Of a stretch of 64,000 bases of DNA, positions 34,352 to 44,096 are shown in pieces. The stretch is taken from positions 3,596,001 to 3,660,000 of the forward strand of contig NZ_CP102253.1 in NCBI RefSeq assembly GCF_025145845.1, given 5' to 3'. The notes under the pieces were generated by a model. The model searched no databases and was not told the DNA's origin. It was given only the letters and a program-made list of their open reading frames with translations. This DNA is from Alistipes shahii WAL 8301. GTDB lineage: Bacteria; Bacteroidota; Bacteroidia; Bacteroidales; Rikenellaceae. The position numbers were made by a program, and so were the translations under genes. Each line of letters starts with the position of its first letter. Within the stretch, counting starts at the first letter, position 1.

Positions 34352-35816
34352 ATGAAAAGATTTCTGACACCCGCGCTTGCCGCGGCCGTACTGTTCTCCG
34401 CCTGCGATGCGGGGCAGGCCCTCCGGGTCGAAGTGACCGACCGGGTCTTCAGTTCGGATTACGTCGGCAACGGCGTCGAGTGGGACCCTTACGACGAAGC
34501 CGAAGCGTGGGGCGCGGAGGTGAGCGACGCCGATTGGGCGAAGCTCTCCGAACGCCTCGATTTCATGCGCCCGGGTTATGTGCGCTGCATGATCAACAGC
34601 CCCTACCGCTATTACGATGCCGCGACGGGCCGTTACGACCGCATGCGCAACCTCGCGTCGCTCCGCCGCCTGCTGCAATATTGTCAGGACAACGGCATCA
34701 CGGTGGCCTACGGTGAATACAATCCGCCGACGTGGGCGATGAAGGATTCGCAGCAATGGGTGGAGATGTCGGTCGATTACCTGAATTTTCTGGTCTGCGA
34801 CCTCGGGTTCGACTGCATCCGCCATTTCATCATCTTCAACGAACCCGACGGCAACTGGGCCTCGACCGATGGCGATTACGACCTGTGGCGCTCGATGGCG
34901 CAGCGTTTCGACGCCGAAATGGCCCGGTATCCGGACCTGAAACGAAAGGTGTCGCTTGCGGCGCCCGACGTGGTGATGAGTTACAAAAACCCGGCGTCGG
35001 AGTACGACACGGCGGGATGGGTGGCCCGGAGCGCGCAGGACCTCGGCGCGCAGATCGGCATCTACGACGTGCATGCCTATCCCGGCCAGCACGAGGTGCG
35101 CAGCGGGGCTTACGCCGAAAAGCTGCGCCGAAGTTCCGGCCGGGAAAAAACTGATTCTCGGCGAGGCCGGGTACAAGTACTCGGCGCCGGAGGATTCGCT
35201 GCTGAAAGCCGAGTACGACCGTCGGGTCGCCGGGCATCCCTTCACCAAAGGCTCGGACTGCAACATGCTCTGCTACGACTATTTCTACGGGCTGGATATG
35301 CCGCTGCTGGCGATGGAGGTGATGAACAACGGCCTTTCGGGGGTGGCGGCGTGGATGCTCGACGACGCCATGCATTCGAACGGCGATTCGGGCCGCACGG
35401 AGGACGTGAAGATCTGGGGAATGTGGAACATCCTCGGCGAGGAGGTCTTCGGCGACGCTTCGCAGGAGGAACTGCGGCCCTGGTACTACACCTGGTCGCT
35501 GATGTGCCGTCATTTTCCCGCCGGGTGCGACATCCTCGCCTGCGAGGTCCCGCAGCGCGAGGGGCTGCGCGTGGCGGCAGCCCGCAAGGATGCGGCATAC
35601 AGCGTCGCTGCGGTCAACTTCTCGCAGGAGCCGTGCACCCTTGAGATTGTCCTGCCCGGAGACTTTGCCGGAGGCGTTCTTTACCGTTATACGGAGAGCG
35701 ACCGGGCGTGCGACGCAAACGGATTTCCCGCACCGTGCGAACGCGGCATTGCGGGGAAGCGTTTCCGCACGACGGTTCCCGCCGAAAGCTTCGTTCTGTT
35801 GACCAATGTCGAATAA
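34352..35816 (+). pseudogene. Paralogous clan GH-A glycoside hydrolase, frameshifted
   Basis: Paralog of the upstream hydrolase (GNGVEWDPY, SDADWAKLSERLDFMRPGYVR). Start MKRFLTPAL at 34352; lipobox-like VLFSAC. The acid/base Glu lies in IIFNEPDGNW, but near 35126-35130 the frame shifts by +1 and continues in another frame with VPAGKKLILGEAGYKY, which holds the nucleophile Glu. Compared with the paralog (EAYRREVPAGKK) the junction lacks 11 nt. The first frame runs on to 35644 as unrelated sequence, so the product would lack the nucleophile and the barrel end. If the shift is real the gene is inactive; a sequencing or assembly error is less likely for an 11-nt loss. Confidence 0.88.
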
Positions 35817-35832
35817 TCAAATACCTGAAACC

Positions 35833-37002
35833 ATGAAAAGAATTCCGTTTGTGTTATTGGCGCTGCTGCTTTCCGGCGTGGCGTGCAGCGATGACAGCGA
35901 AGGGCCGAAAAAGGAGGGGGAGAGCGATCCCGTGACCCTCACGCTGTCGGACCCGAATGCCACCGAAGAGACCAAAGCGCTCTATTCGAACCTCTGGGCC
36001 ATCCAGAGCAAGGGGTTCATGTTCGGTCACCACGATGACCTGATGTACGGCCGCACGTGGTACGGCACCGAAGGCGGTTCCGACACGAAGGCCGTCTGCG
36101 GCGACTATCCCGCCGTATACAGTTTCGATTTTGCGGAGCATATCGACGATCGCCACGCTTCGGACCCGGATGCCCAGGCGCTGCGGCTGCGCTGCTGCCG
36201 GGAGGCTTACGACCGCGGCATGGTGCTCACGTCGTGCATTCACATCAACAATCCGCTTACCGGCGGCGATTCGTGGGACAACTCCAGCAATCGGGTGGCC
36301 GCAGAGATTCTGACGGAGGGCAGCGCCACGAATAGGACTTTCAAGGAGTGGCTCGACCGCCTGGCCGACATCGCACACAACCTGCGGGGCAGCGACGGCA
36401 AGCTGATTCCCGTGATTTTCCGCCCGTTCCACGAACATACGCAGACCTGGTCCTGGTGGGGCGCGTCGTGCACGACGACCGAAGAGTTCGTCAACCTGTG
36501 GAAATTCACGGTGAAGTATCTGCGCGACACGAAGGGCGTGCATAATTTCATCTACGCCATCTCCCCGCAGATGGACAGCGCGAAGACCGTCGATGACTTC
36601 TACTTCCGCTGGCCGGGCGACGAATGGGTCGATTTCGTAGGCATGGACTGCTATCAGGGTATCAACAATGCGGTTTTCGTGACGAATCTGAAAGCCATTT
36701 CGAAGGTTTCGCTGGCCAAACTCAAGCCGTGCGGCGTAACCGAGACGGGCGTCGAAGGCTTCACGGCGACCGACTACTGGACCACGAACATCCATGCTCC
36801 GCTGACGGGACGCCGTGTGAGCATGGTGGTGACGTGGCGCAACAAGTACGACCCGATGGAGAGCGGGACGCACTATTTCTCGGTGTTCCCCGGGCACCCT
36901 TCGGAGCGTGATTTCGTGAAGATGTACAATCAGGAGAACTCTTTCTTTTGCAGCGACCTGCCCGATATGTACACCCCGGCGGAAAATGTGACGGTGCTGT
37001 AA
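35833..37002 (+). CDS. Endo-beta-1,4-mannanase (GH26) lipoprotein
   Basis: 389 residues from MKRIPFVLL; lipobox GVAC, so outer-membrane lipoprotein. GH26 catalytic motifs: acid/base Glu in VIFRPFHEHTQTWSWWG and nucleophile Glu in GVTETGVEGF; HHDD near the N-terminus (FMFGHHDDLMYG) and WRNKYDP near the end are also typical. It would cut mannan backbones at the surface for SusCD import. Last gene of the locus, 16 bp after the frameshifted hydrolase. Confidence 0.95.
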   Translation: MKRIPFVLLALLLSGVACSDDSEGPKKEGESDPVTLTLSDPNATEETKALYSNLWAIQSKGFMFGHHDDLMYGRTWYGTEGGSDTKAVCGDYPAVYSFDFAEHIDDRHASDPDAQALRLRCCREAYDRGMVLTSCIHINNPLTGGDSWDNSSNRVAAEILTEGSATNRTFKEWLDRLADIAHNLRGSDGKLIPVIFRPFHEHTQTWSWWGASCTTTEEFVNLWKFTVKYLRDTKGVHNFIYAISPQMDSAKTVDDFYFRWPGDEWVDFVGMDCYQGINNAVFVTNLKAISKVSLAKLKPCGVTETGVEGFTATDYWTTNIHAPLTGRRVSMVVTWRNKYDPMESGTHYFSVFPGHPSERDFVKMYNQENSFFCSDLPDMYTPAENVTVL

Positions 37003-37333
37003 TTTGCGAAATATCAATATGCCTGCAAGGGGTTGCCTTTCCGGAGGCACCCCTTGTTCGGTAAGGCAGAGGGGAGCGGCAGGCTTCTCCAACCGGGACC
37101 CGGCGAACGTCTTTCCCGAAGGAGCGGAGCAGGCCGGGGAACGGACCGATGGATCGGGGCAGCGGGTCGGCGGACCCGTCAGGCGGAATATTCCCGAAAA
37201 CAGCCTCCCGAAAAGTTTCGATAAAAAACCCGCCGGTTTCGTTTCGAATCCCGGAATTTTTTCATAGATTTGTAATCGGACGGCCCGGGGACCGCCCGGC
37301 CGGATTCCGGCGCAACGATTAAACCGAAAAAAT
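37003..37333. other. Intergenic between GH26 and glpK
   Basis: 331 bp. It holds a stem CAAGGGGT(T)GCC with GGCACCCCTTG at 37025-37056 (one bulge, no T-run), probably the end of the mannan transcript, and the glpK promoter near the right end. No coding sequence is supported. Confidence 0.6.
37242..37272 (+). promoter_or_regulatory. glpK promoter
   Basis: TTTC (37242-37245, one mismatch to TTTG), a 19-bp spacer and -7 TAGATTTG (37265-37272), 61 bp ahead of glpK. Confidence 0.65.
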
Positions 37334-38827
37334 ATGGAGCAGTACATTTTGTCATTGGATCAGGGAACGAGCAGTTCCCGCGCGATCGTTTTCGACCGCA
37401 AGGGGCAGATTTGCTCGATGGCCCAGCGGGAGTTCACCCAGTATTTCCCCAAACCGGGATGGGTGGAGCACAATCCGCACGAAATCTGGTCGTCGCAGGC
37501 GTCGGTGATCGCCGAAGCCATCGCGGCCATCGACATCAACGGGCTGAACATAGCCGGAATAGGCATCACCAACCAGCGCGAGACGACAATCGTGTGGGAC
37601 CGCGAAACGGAGGAACCGGTCTACAACGCCATCGTATGGCAGGACCGCCGGACCTCGGAGTACTGCGACTCGCTGAAGGCCGAAGGAAAAACCGAGTGGA
37701 TTCGCGAAAAGACGGGCCTGATCATCGACGCCTATTTCAGCGCCACGAAGATCAAATGGATTCTGGACAACGTGCCGGGCGCGCGGGAGCGGGCCGAGAA
37801 GGGCAAGCTGATGTTCGGAACGGTCGACACATGGCTGATCTGGCGGCTGACGCGCGGCGAAGTGCACGTGACCGACCCGAGCAACGCCTCACGCACGATG
37901 CTGTTCAACATCCGCACGCTGCAATGGGACGAGGAGTTGCTGAAGCTGTTCGACATCCCGGCGTCGATGATGCCCGAGGTGCGCTCGTCGAGCGAGGTTT
38001 ACGGAGCGACGAAAACCACGATCTTCGCCCACAAAGTCCCCATCGCGGGTATCGCCGGCGACCAGCAGGCGGCCCTGTTCGGACAGATGTGCGTCGAGCC
38101 GGGATCGGTGAAAAACACCTACGGCACGGGCTGCTTCCTGCTGATGAACAGCGGCGAAAAGCCCATCGCCTCGAAAAACAACCTGCTGACGACCATCGCC
38201 TGGAAGATCGGCGACAAGGTCAACTACGCCCTCGAAGGGAGCATCTTCGTCGGCGGATCGGTGGTGCAGTGGCTGCGCGACGGGCTGGGGATCATCCGCT
38301 CCTCGTCGGAGGTGGAGGCGCTGGCGTCGTCGGTTCCCGACACCGGAGGCGTCTACTTCGTGCCCGCGCTGACGGGACTGGCGGCCCCGCACTGGGACCA
38401 GTACGCCCGGGGCGCGATCAGCGGCATCAGCCGCGGAACGACGGCTGCGCACATAGCCCGCGCGGCGCTGGAGGGCATCGCCTACCAGACGCTGGACATC
38501 GTGGGCGCGATGCAGCGCGACGCCGGAGTCTCGCTGGTGGAACTGAAGGTCGACGGCGGGGCGGCGCGCAACGACCTGCTGATGCAGTTCCAGGCCGACC
38601 TGCTCGCGACGAAGGTCATCCGTCCCCGCGTGACGGAGACCACGGCGCTGGGCGCCGCCTACCTGGCGGGGCTGGCCGTGGGGTATTGGGAAAGCGTCGG
38701 AGAGATCAGGAAGCAGTGGCAGGCGGAGCATATTTTCGAACCCGCGGCCGACCGCACGCAGATCGCAAAGGCCGTCGCCGGCTGGGAAGACGCCGTGCGG
38801 CGGGTTTTGCGCGAGAAAAACGACTAA
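37334..38827 (+). CDS. glpK: Glycerol kinase
   Basis: ATP-dependent phosphorylation of glycerol to sn-glycerol 3-phosphate, trapping glycerol in the cytosol. 497 residues, the standard FGGY kinase length. Motifs: N-terminal phosphate-binding LDQGTSSSRAIVFD, WQDRRT, AGIAGDQQAALFGQ, TYGTGCFLLMN and VDGGAARNDLLMQFQADLL. Followed after 13 bp by the facilitator gene glpF, so one operon for glycerol use. Confidence 0.98.
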   Translation: MEQYILSLDQGTSSSRAIVFDRKGQICSMAQREFTQYFPKPGWVEHNPHEIWSSQASVIAEAIAAIDINGLNIAGIGITNQRETTIVWDRETEEPVYNAIVWQDRRTSEYCDSLKAEGKTEWIREKTGLIIDAYFSATKIKWILDNVPGARERAEKGKLMFGTVDTWLIWRLTRGEVHVTDPSNASRTMLFNIRTLQWDEELLKLFDIPASMMPEVRSSSEVYGATKTTIFAHKVPIAGIAGDQQAALFGQMCVEPGSVKNTYGTGCFLLMNSGEKPIASKNNLLTTIAWKIGDKVNYALEGSIFVGGSVVQWLRDGLGIIRSSSEVEALASSVPDTGGVYFVPALTGLAAPHWDQYARGAISGISRGTTAAHIARAALEGIAYQTLDIVGAMQRDAGVSLVELKVDGGAARNDLLMQFQADLLATKVIRPRVTETTALGAAYLAGLAVGYWESVGEIRKQWQAEHIFEPAADRTQIAKAVAGWEDAVRRVLREKND

Positions 38828-38840
38828 AACGAAAGCGGAT

Positions 38841-39584
38841 ATGGAAATTAGCTTGTTCACCAAATGCCTGTTCGAGTTCATCGGAACGCTGGTGCTCGTA
38901 CTGCTGGGCGACGGGGTGGTCGCATCGACCGTCCTCAAACGATCGAAAGGTTTCGACGGCGGCTGGATCGTGATTACGATCGCCTGGGGACTGGCCGTGA
39001 TGTGCGGCGTGCTGATCGCAGGGCCTTATTCGGGCGCGCACCTCAATCCTGCGGTCTCGGTGGGACTGGCCGTGGCGGGGTCGTTCCCGTGGGCGTACGT
39101 CCCGGGATACGTCGCCGCGCAGCTGCTGGGCGGATTCTGCGGCGCCGTCGTGGTCTACCTTTATTATAAGGACCATTTCGACGCGACGGACGACCCCGCG
39201 GCGAAGCTGGGCGTCTTCTGCACGATGCCCGCCATCATGGACAAACCGCGCAACCTCTTCTGCGAGGTGGTCGGCACGTTCCTGCTGGTGTTCGTGATCC
39301 TGGCCATCGGCAACGAGCAGAACACCCCCGAAATCGGGATGGGAAGTCTGGGAAGCCTTCCGGTGACGATGCTCATCATGGCCATCGGCATGTCGCTGGG
39401 CGGCACGACGGGCTACGCGATCAACCCCGCGCGCGACCTGCCGCCGCGGCTGGCGCACGCCCTCCTGCCGATCCGGGGCAAAGGAGGCAGCGGATGGGAT
39501 TACAGCTGGGTTCCCGTGGCGGGACCGCTGCTGGGCGCCCTGGCGGCCGGACTGATCTACGGCTGCGTCTATTTCTGCGGATAA
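38841..39584 (+). CDS. glpF: Aquaglyceroporin / glycerol facilitator
   Basis: Channel protein of the MIP family, 247 residues, six membrane segments and two half-helices with the NPA boxes GAHLNPAVSVG and YAINPARDLPPR. The Asp after the second box (NPARD) is the mark of glycerol-conducting members. Co-transcribed with glpK. Confidence 0.95.
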   Translation: MEISLFTKCLFEFIGTLVLVLLGDGVVASTVLKRSKGFDGGWIVITIAWGLAVMCGVLIAGPYSGAHLNPAVSVGLAVAGSFPWAYVPGYVAAQLLGGFCGAVVVYLYYKDHFDATDDPAAKLGVFCTMPAIMDKPRNLFCEVVGTFLLVFVILAIGNEQNTPEIGMGSLGSLPVTMLIMAIGMSLGGTTGYAINPARDLPPRLAHALLPIRGKGGSGWDYSWVPVAGPLLGALAAGLIYGCVYFCG

Positions 39585-39587
39585 AGA

Positions 39588-39623
39588 CGCCCGGAAACCC
39601 GAATCGTTCGGGTTATCCGGGCG
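39588..39623 (+). terminator. Long hairpin after glpF
   Basis: 16-bp stem (CGCCCGGA plus AACCCGAA with their complements) with one bulged A and a TCG loop, 3 bp past the glpF stop. No T-run follows, so its role as an intrinsic terminator is uncertain. Confidence 0.5.
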
Positions 39624-39663
39624 CGAAACGGAAGGAAGGCGCGCTGAAGCAACCGGCCGCTTT

Positions 39664-40218
39664 CTAAAATCCGTTTTTCAAGCGGGTGCGGACCCACCTG
39701 CCGACCTCATCCTTCGAGTTGCGCACCGCACTGCCGCGGACGGCGAGTCCGTCGGGGACGGTCGACCGCGGGCAGAGTCTGCGGATGTCGGCCTCGCTGT
39801 GTCCCATGCCGCTGCCCTCGTGGGTCATAAACGGCACGACGGTCTTGCCCGCCAAGTCGCAGGAGGTGAGGAACGTCGCCACGGGAGGCGCTATGGTCGC
39901 CCACCAGCAGGGCGAGCCGACGAAAATCACGTCGTACTGCGAAAGGTCGCCGACGGGGTTTTTCAGCGCGGGGCGCACCCCGGCTTCGATCTCCTTTTTG
40001 CCCTGGTCGACCACGGCCCGGTATTCCGTGGGGTAGGGCGTCGCGGGAACGATCTCGAACAGATCTCCGCCCGTGGCCTCGCTGATCTGCCGCGCCACCT
40101 CACGGGTGTTGCCGCTGTGGGAGAAATAGGCCACCAGCACTTTTCCGGAGGGCTGCTGCGCCCCGGCTCCCGAAACGGCGAATGCCGCCATCGTCGCCAA
40201 AATAAGTCTCTTTTTCAT
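39664..40218 (-). CDS. Secreted flavodoxin-like protein
   Basis: 184 residues from MKKRLILAT at 40218; signal peptide ending near AGA-QQ. The flavodoxin fold is clear: FMN phosphate loop AYFSHSGNTREVARQI, then VGSPCWWATIAPPV and FMTHEGSGMGHSEADIRRL. Export of a flavodoxin is unusual for the classic role but common for this family in Bacteroidota. A minus-strand -7 box TACTTTTG lies at 40249-40256. It is divergent from the AraC gene at 40386, which may control it. Confidence 0.85.
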   Translation of the reverse strand: MKKRLILATMAAFAVSGAGAQQPSGKVLVAYFSHSGNTREVARQISEATGGDLFEIVPATPYPTEYRAVVDQGKKEIEAGVRPALKNPVGDLSQYDVIFVGSPCWWATIAPPVATFLTSCDLAGKTVVPFMTHEGSGMGHSEADIRRLCPRSTVPDGLAVRGSAVRNSKDEVGRWVRTRLKNGF

Positions 40219-40385
40219 CGTTCGATCCATTTACACGGTTTCACACCGCAAAAGTAGGGCGGACGCCGGGCGCCGGGCATACCCCGATTACGGTTCGTCG
40301 TACCATAATTACCGATTCGGGGCGGAAGGCGGAGCAGGTATCGAAAATTCCGCTAATTTTGCGACAAACAAAACTATTTCAGCAT

Positions 40386-41291
40386 ATGGGCACGGTGGTC
40401 AAATACGACAACATCTTCCAGTACAACGAATCGCGCGGCGTGGAGACGCAGCATCCGCTGGTGAGCGTCATCGACTTTTCGAAGGCGGAACCCATTCCTC
40501 CCGGCCATTACCGCCACTGCTTCGGATTTTACGCCGTTTTCCTCAAGGACGTGAAGTGCGGCGATTTGCGCTACGGACGTAACTACTACGACTATCAGGA
40601 GGGAACGCTCGTATTCATGGCTCCGGGGCAGGTGGTCGAGGTGGAGGTGAAGGATAAGCCGCAGGTTCCGCCCAAAGGCCGGGCGCTGCTGTTCCATCCC
40701 GACCTGCTGCGCGGCACCTCGCTCGGGCGCAACATCGCGGGCTACACATTCTTCTCCTACGAGGTGAACGAGGCCCTGCACCTTTCGGAGCAGGAGCGCC
40801 AGGTCGTGATGGACTGCCTGCAAAACATCCAATCGGAGCTGAAACATGCGATCGACAAACACAGCCGCACGCTGATCGTCTCGAACATCGAGCTGCTGTT
40901 GAATTACAGCACACGGTTTTACGAACGGCAATTCATCACGCGCAACAACGTCAACCGCGACGTGCTGGCCGGATTCGAGCGTCTGCTGGGCGACTATTTC
41001 GCAGGAGACCGCCCCGAGCGGGACGGCGTGCCGTCGGTGCGCTGGTGCGCCGAGCAGCTGCACCTGTCGGCGAACTATTTCGGCGACCTGGTGAAGAAGG
41101 AGACCGGGAAATCGGCGCAGGAGTACATCCAGCTCAAGGTGATCGACATCGCCAAGGAACGCATCTTCGACCCCGGACGCTCGATCAGCGAAATCGCCTA
41201 CTCGCTGGGATTCCGCTACCCGCAGCACTTCACGCGTCTGTTCAAGAAGGTGGCGGGGTGTTCGCCCAACGAATACCGGACCGCAAACTGA
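40386..41291 (+). CDS. AraC-family transcriptional regulator
   Basis: 301 residues. The start is the ATG at 40386 (MGTVVKYDN); the frame opens upstream only at a TTG. N-terminal cupin-like sensor (LVSVIDFSKAEPIPPGHY...LVFMAPGQVVEV) and C-terminal AraC HTH (SVRWCAEQLHLSANYFGDLVKKETG, SISEIAYSLGFRYPQHFTRLFKKV). -7 box TAATTTTG at 40354-40361. Divergent from the flavodoxin gene, a layout that usually means regulator and target. Confidence 0.9.
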   Translation: MGTVVKYDNIFQYNESRGVETQHPLVSVIDFSKAEPIPPGHYRHCFGFYAVFLKDVKCGDLRYGRNYYDYQEGTLVFMAPGQVVEVEVKDKPQVPPKGRALLFHPDLLRGTSLGRNIAGYTFFSYEVNEALHLSEQERQVVMDCLQNIQSELKHAIDKHSRTLIVSNIELLLNYSTRFYERQFITRNNVNRDVLAGFERLLGDYFAGDRPERDGVPSVRWCAEQLHLSANYFGDLVKKETGKSAQEYIQLKVIDIAKERIFDPGRSISEIAYSLGFRYPQHFTRLFKKVAGCSPNEYRTAN

Positions 41292-41295
41292 CACA

Positions 41296-41326
41296 AAAAA
41301 CCCTTCCGCGCCGCGGAAGGGTTTTT
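41296..41326 (+). terminator. Terminator of the AraC gene
   Basis: AAAAACCCTTCC with GGAAGGGTTTTT, a strong bidirectional stem with a GC-rich loop and T-run. Confidence 0.9.
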
Positions 41327-41595
41327 CACACACAAACATTAACAATACAAACAATGCAATGGCCGAAAATCCCCGTTTCATTGTTTTCGGGACAAAGGTC
41401 GCGCAAAATTCCGGGACCCGCAATCGCCATTAGTAGGTATTTCGGCCCCGGACAATGCCCTTCACCCTGCCGTTCAGGGAAGTAAAGGCGCTTTTTTATT
41501 TTGTAATTCGAAATAATGCACTATCTTTGCATGCGAATTCCAACGAACAGGACGACCGTCCTGTTTCTGAAAATCACATTCAACGGAAATAAACT
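41327..41595. other. Leader region of rho
   Basis: About 270 bp with no gene. It contains the rho promoter and 66 bp of 5' UTR. No clear hairpin or riboswitch was recognised in the UTR. Confidence 0.5.
41500..41529 (+). promoter_or_regulatory. rho promoter
   Basis: TTTG (41500-41503), an 18-bp spacer and -7 TATCTTTG (41522-41529). Confidence 0.65.
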
Positions 41596-43278
41596 ATGCA
41601 AGATCTGAAAGCGCTGGAAGGGAAAAGCCTTGCCGAGTTGCGTGAGATAGCCAAAGCATTGGGTATCAAGAACGTTATGATTAAAAAGCGCGAACTGATA
41701 GAGAAAATAGCCGGGACGGACACCCCGGAGGAGGCTCCTGCGGAAAATGAGGCCGGAGCGAAAGGGGAGGTTTCGGAAACCGCCGCAGAGCCGGCACAGG
41801 ACGCAGCCCCGCAGACCGCCGCGCCGAAGACCAAGGCCCCGCGCGGACGCCGTCCGCGACTGGCGAAGAACGAAAACGCAGCCCCGCAGCCGGAGGCCGC
41901 GGCAGAGCCGGAACTCCCGATGGAGACGAAGCCGGCGACGGCTGCCGAACCGGAAGCCGCAGCGGCTCCTCCGCAGGCCGAAACGCCCGCGGCAGAGCCG
42001 GCGAAGGCCGAACCCAAACGCCGGGGCCGCAAGCCCAAAGCGCAGGCGGCGCCGGAGGTGCAGGCGGTTCAGGAAACGGCGGTCCCTGCCGCCGCGCAGG
42101 AGACCCACACGGAACAGGCTCCCCGATACATCGAAGAGGAGGTCATCACCAAGGACGACTTCGCAGGGGAGATCGAAGGCGAAGGCGTGCTGGAGATCAT
42201 GCCCGACGGCTACGGATTCCTCCGCTCGGCCGACTACAACTACCTCAATTCCCCCGACGACATCTACGTTTCGCCCTCGCAGATCAAACTCTTCGGACTG
42301 AAGCCCGGCGACACGGTGAACGGCGCGATCCGCCCCCCGAAGGAGGGTGAGAAATACTTCCCGCTGGTGCGCGTGAACGAAATCAACGGTCTGGCCCCGG
42401 AGTACATCCGCGACCGCGTGCAGTTCGAATTTATGACGCCGCTGTTCCCCAGCGAGAAATTCTGCCTCACGGGCAACGGCCACAACAACATGTCCACGCG
42501 CATCGTGGACCTCTTTTCCCCCATCGGCAAGGGCCAGCGCGCACTGATCGTGGCCCAGCCCAAGACGGGTAAGACGGTGCTCATGCAGTCGATCATCAAC
42601 GCCATCGCCGACAACCATCCCGAGGTGTACATCATCGTACTGCTGATCGACGAACGCCCCGAGGAGGTGACCGAAATGGCCCGCAACTCGAAGGCCGAGG
42701 TCGTGGCCTCGACTTTCGACGAGCAGGCTTCGCGCCACGTGAAAGTGGCCGAAATGGTGCTCGACAAGGCCAAACGCATGGTCGAGAGCGGCCACGACGT
42801 GGTGATCTTCCTCGACTCGATCACCCGTCTGGCCCGCGCCTACAACTCCGTGCAGCCCGCCTCGGGCAAGGTGCTTTCGGGAGGTGTCGACGCCAACGCC
42901 CTGCACAAGCCCAAGCGTTTCTTCGGCGCAGCCCGCAACACGGAGGAGAAAGGTTCGCTGACGATCATCGCCACGGCGCTGATCGACACCGGTTCGAAGA
43001 TGGACGAAGTGATCTTCGAGGAGTTCAAGGGTACGGGCAACATGGAGTTGCAGCTGGACCGCAAGCTGGCCAACAAGCGCGTATACCCGGCCGTAGACGT
43101 GATCGCCTCGGGAACCCGCCGCGAAGACCTGCTGCTGCCGCGCGACGTGATGAACCGCACGTGGGTGCTGCGCAAGTACCTCTCGGACATGACGCCCGTC
43201 GAAGCCATGGAGTTCCTCCAGAAACAGATGGGACTCACCGACACCAACGAGGAGTTCCTCGCCACGATGAATCACTAA
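41596..43278 (+). CDS. rho: Transcription termination factor Rho with disordered insert
   Basis: Hexameric RNA-dependent ATPase that ends transcription. 560 residues against about 420 for E. coli. Rho_N (about 1-42: LKALEGKSLAELREIAKALG) is followed by a roughly 135-residue low-complexity insert rich in Ala, Pro, Glu with basic patches (RGRRPRLAKN, KRRGRKPKAQ). Next come the cold-shock-like RNA-binding domain (GVLEIMPDGYGFLR), Walker A AQPKTGKTVL, Walker B VVIFLDSITRLARAYN and the Q/R loops. Such inserts are common in Bacteroidota Rho, and in a gut Bacteroides the insert has been linked to condensate formation. Confidence 0.97.
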   Translation: MQDLKALEGKSLAELREIAKALGIKNVMIKKRELIEKIAGTDTPEEAPAENEAGAKGEVSETAAEPAQDAAPQTAAPKTKAPRGRRPRLAKNENAAPQPEAAAEPELPMETKPATAAEPEAAAAPPQAETPAAEPAKAEPKRRGRKPKAQAAPEVQAVQETAVPAAAQETHTEQAPRYIEEEVITKDDFAGEIEGEGVLEIMPDGYGFLRSADYNYLNSPDDIYVSPSQIKLFGLKPGDTVNGAIRPPKEGEKYFPLVRVNEINGLAPEYIRDRVQFEFMTPLFPSEKFCLTGNGHNNMSTRIVDLFSPIGKGQRALIVAQPKTGKTVLMQSIINAIADNHPEVYIIVLLIDERPEEVTEMARNSKAEVVASTFDEQASRHVKVAEMVLDKAKRMVESGHDVVIFLDSITRLARAYNSVQPASGKVLSGGVDANALHKPKRFFGAARNTEEKGSLTIIATALIDTGSKMDEVIFEEFKGTGNMELQLDRKLANKRVYPAVDVIASGTRREDLLLPRDVMNRTWVLRKYLSDMTPVEAMEFLQKQMGLTDTNEEFLATMNH

Positions 43279-43306
43279 CCACACGGAGCGCAAACACCGG
43301 GTACAG

Positions 43307-44077
43307 ATGAAAAGGCTGATTCTGACGAGTTTATGTCTTCTTTTCGCCCGCGGGGCGTTCGCATGGGGACAGAAGGGGCACGACGTGACGGCGTATATCG
43401 CCGAATGCCGTCTGACGCCCGAAGCGGCAGAGAAGGTCCGCAAGGCGCTCGACGGCTACTCGCCCGTGTATATCGCCAACTGGCTCGACTTCGCCAGCTA
43501 CTGGCCCGAATACGCCTATTCGAAAACCTGGCACTACCTCAATATCGACGAAGGCGAGACGCTGGAGAGCATGTCCCGGAATCCCGGGGGCGACGTGCTG
43601 ACGGCGGTGACCCGACTCACGGAGAAACTCAAGTCGGGACGCCTCACACCCGAGGAGGAGACGCTCTCGCTCAAGATGCTGATTCACCTGGTCGGGGACA
43701 TGCACTGCCCGATGCACCTCGGACGGTTGAGCGACCTGGGCGGCAACAAGCGGCCCGTGCGTTTCTTCGGACGCGACACGAACCTGCATTCGGTCTGGGA
43801 TACGAACATTCCCGAGGCGGTCCACAAATGGAGTTACAGCGAGTGGCAGCAGCAGATCGACCGGCTGACGGACGAAGAGGCTGCGCAGATCGCCGCCGGA
43901 GAGCCGGCCGACTGGGTGAAGGAGACGCACGAAATCTGCAAGGAGATTTACGGCTTCACCCCCGAAGGGACCGATATTTCGTACGACTACCTCTTCAAGT
44001 ACACGCCCGTCGTCGAACGGCAGTTCCTGCGCGGCGGACACCGCCTGGCCCGCCTGCTGAACGAGATATACCGATAA
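43307..44077 (+). CDS. S1/P1-type zinc-dependent nuclease
   Basis: Secreted single-strand nuclease, 256 residues. Signal peptide MKRLILTSLCLLFARGAFA; the mature N-terminus begins with Trp (WGQKGHDVTAYIAE), a zinc ligand in this family. Further ligands: WHYLNIDEG, LIHLVGDMHCPMHLGRL and LHSVWDTNIPE, the HxxxD and H patterns that bind three zinc ions. 28 bp after rho on the same strand. Role: scavenging phosphate and nucleosides from nucleic acid. Confidence 0.92.
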   Translation: MKRLILTSLCLLFARGAFAWGQKGHDVTAYIAECRLTPEAAEKVRKALDGYSPVYIANWLDFASYWPEYAYSKTWHYLNIDEGETLESMSRNPGGDVLTAVTRLTEKLKSGRLTPEEETLSLKMLIHLVGDMHCPMHLGRLSDLGGNKRPVRFFGRDTNLHSVWDTNIPEAVHKWSYSEWQQQIDRLTDEEAAQIAAGEPADWVKETHEICKEIYGFTPEGTDISYDYLFKYTPVVERQFLRGGHRLARLLNEIYR

Positions 44078-44096
44078 CCGCATCCGCGCAAGACAA

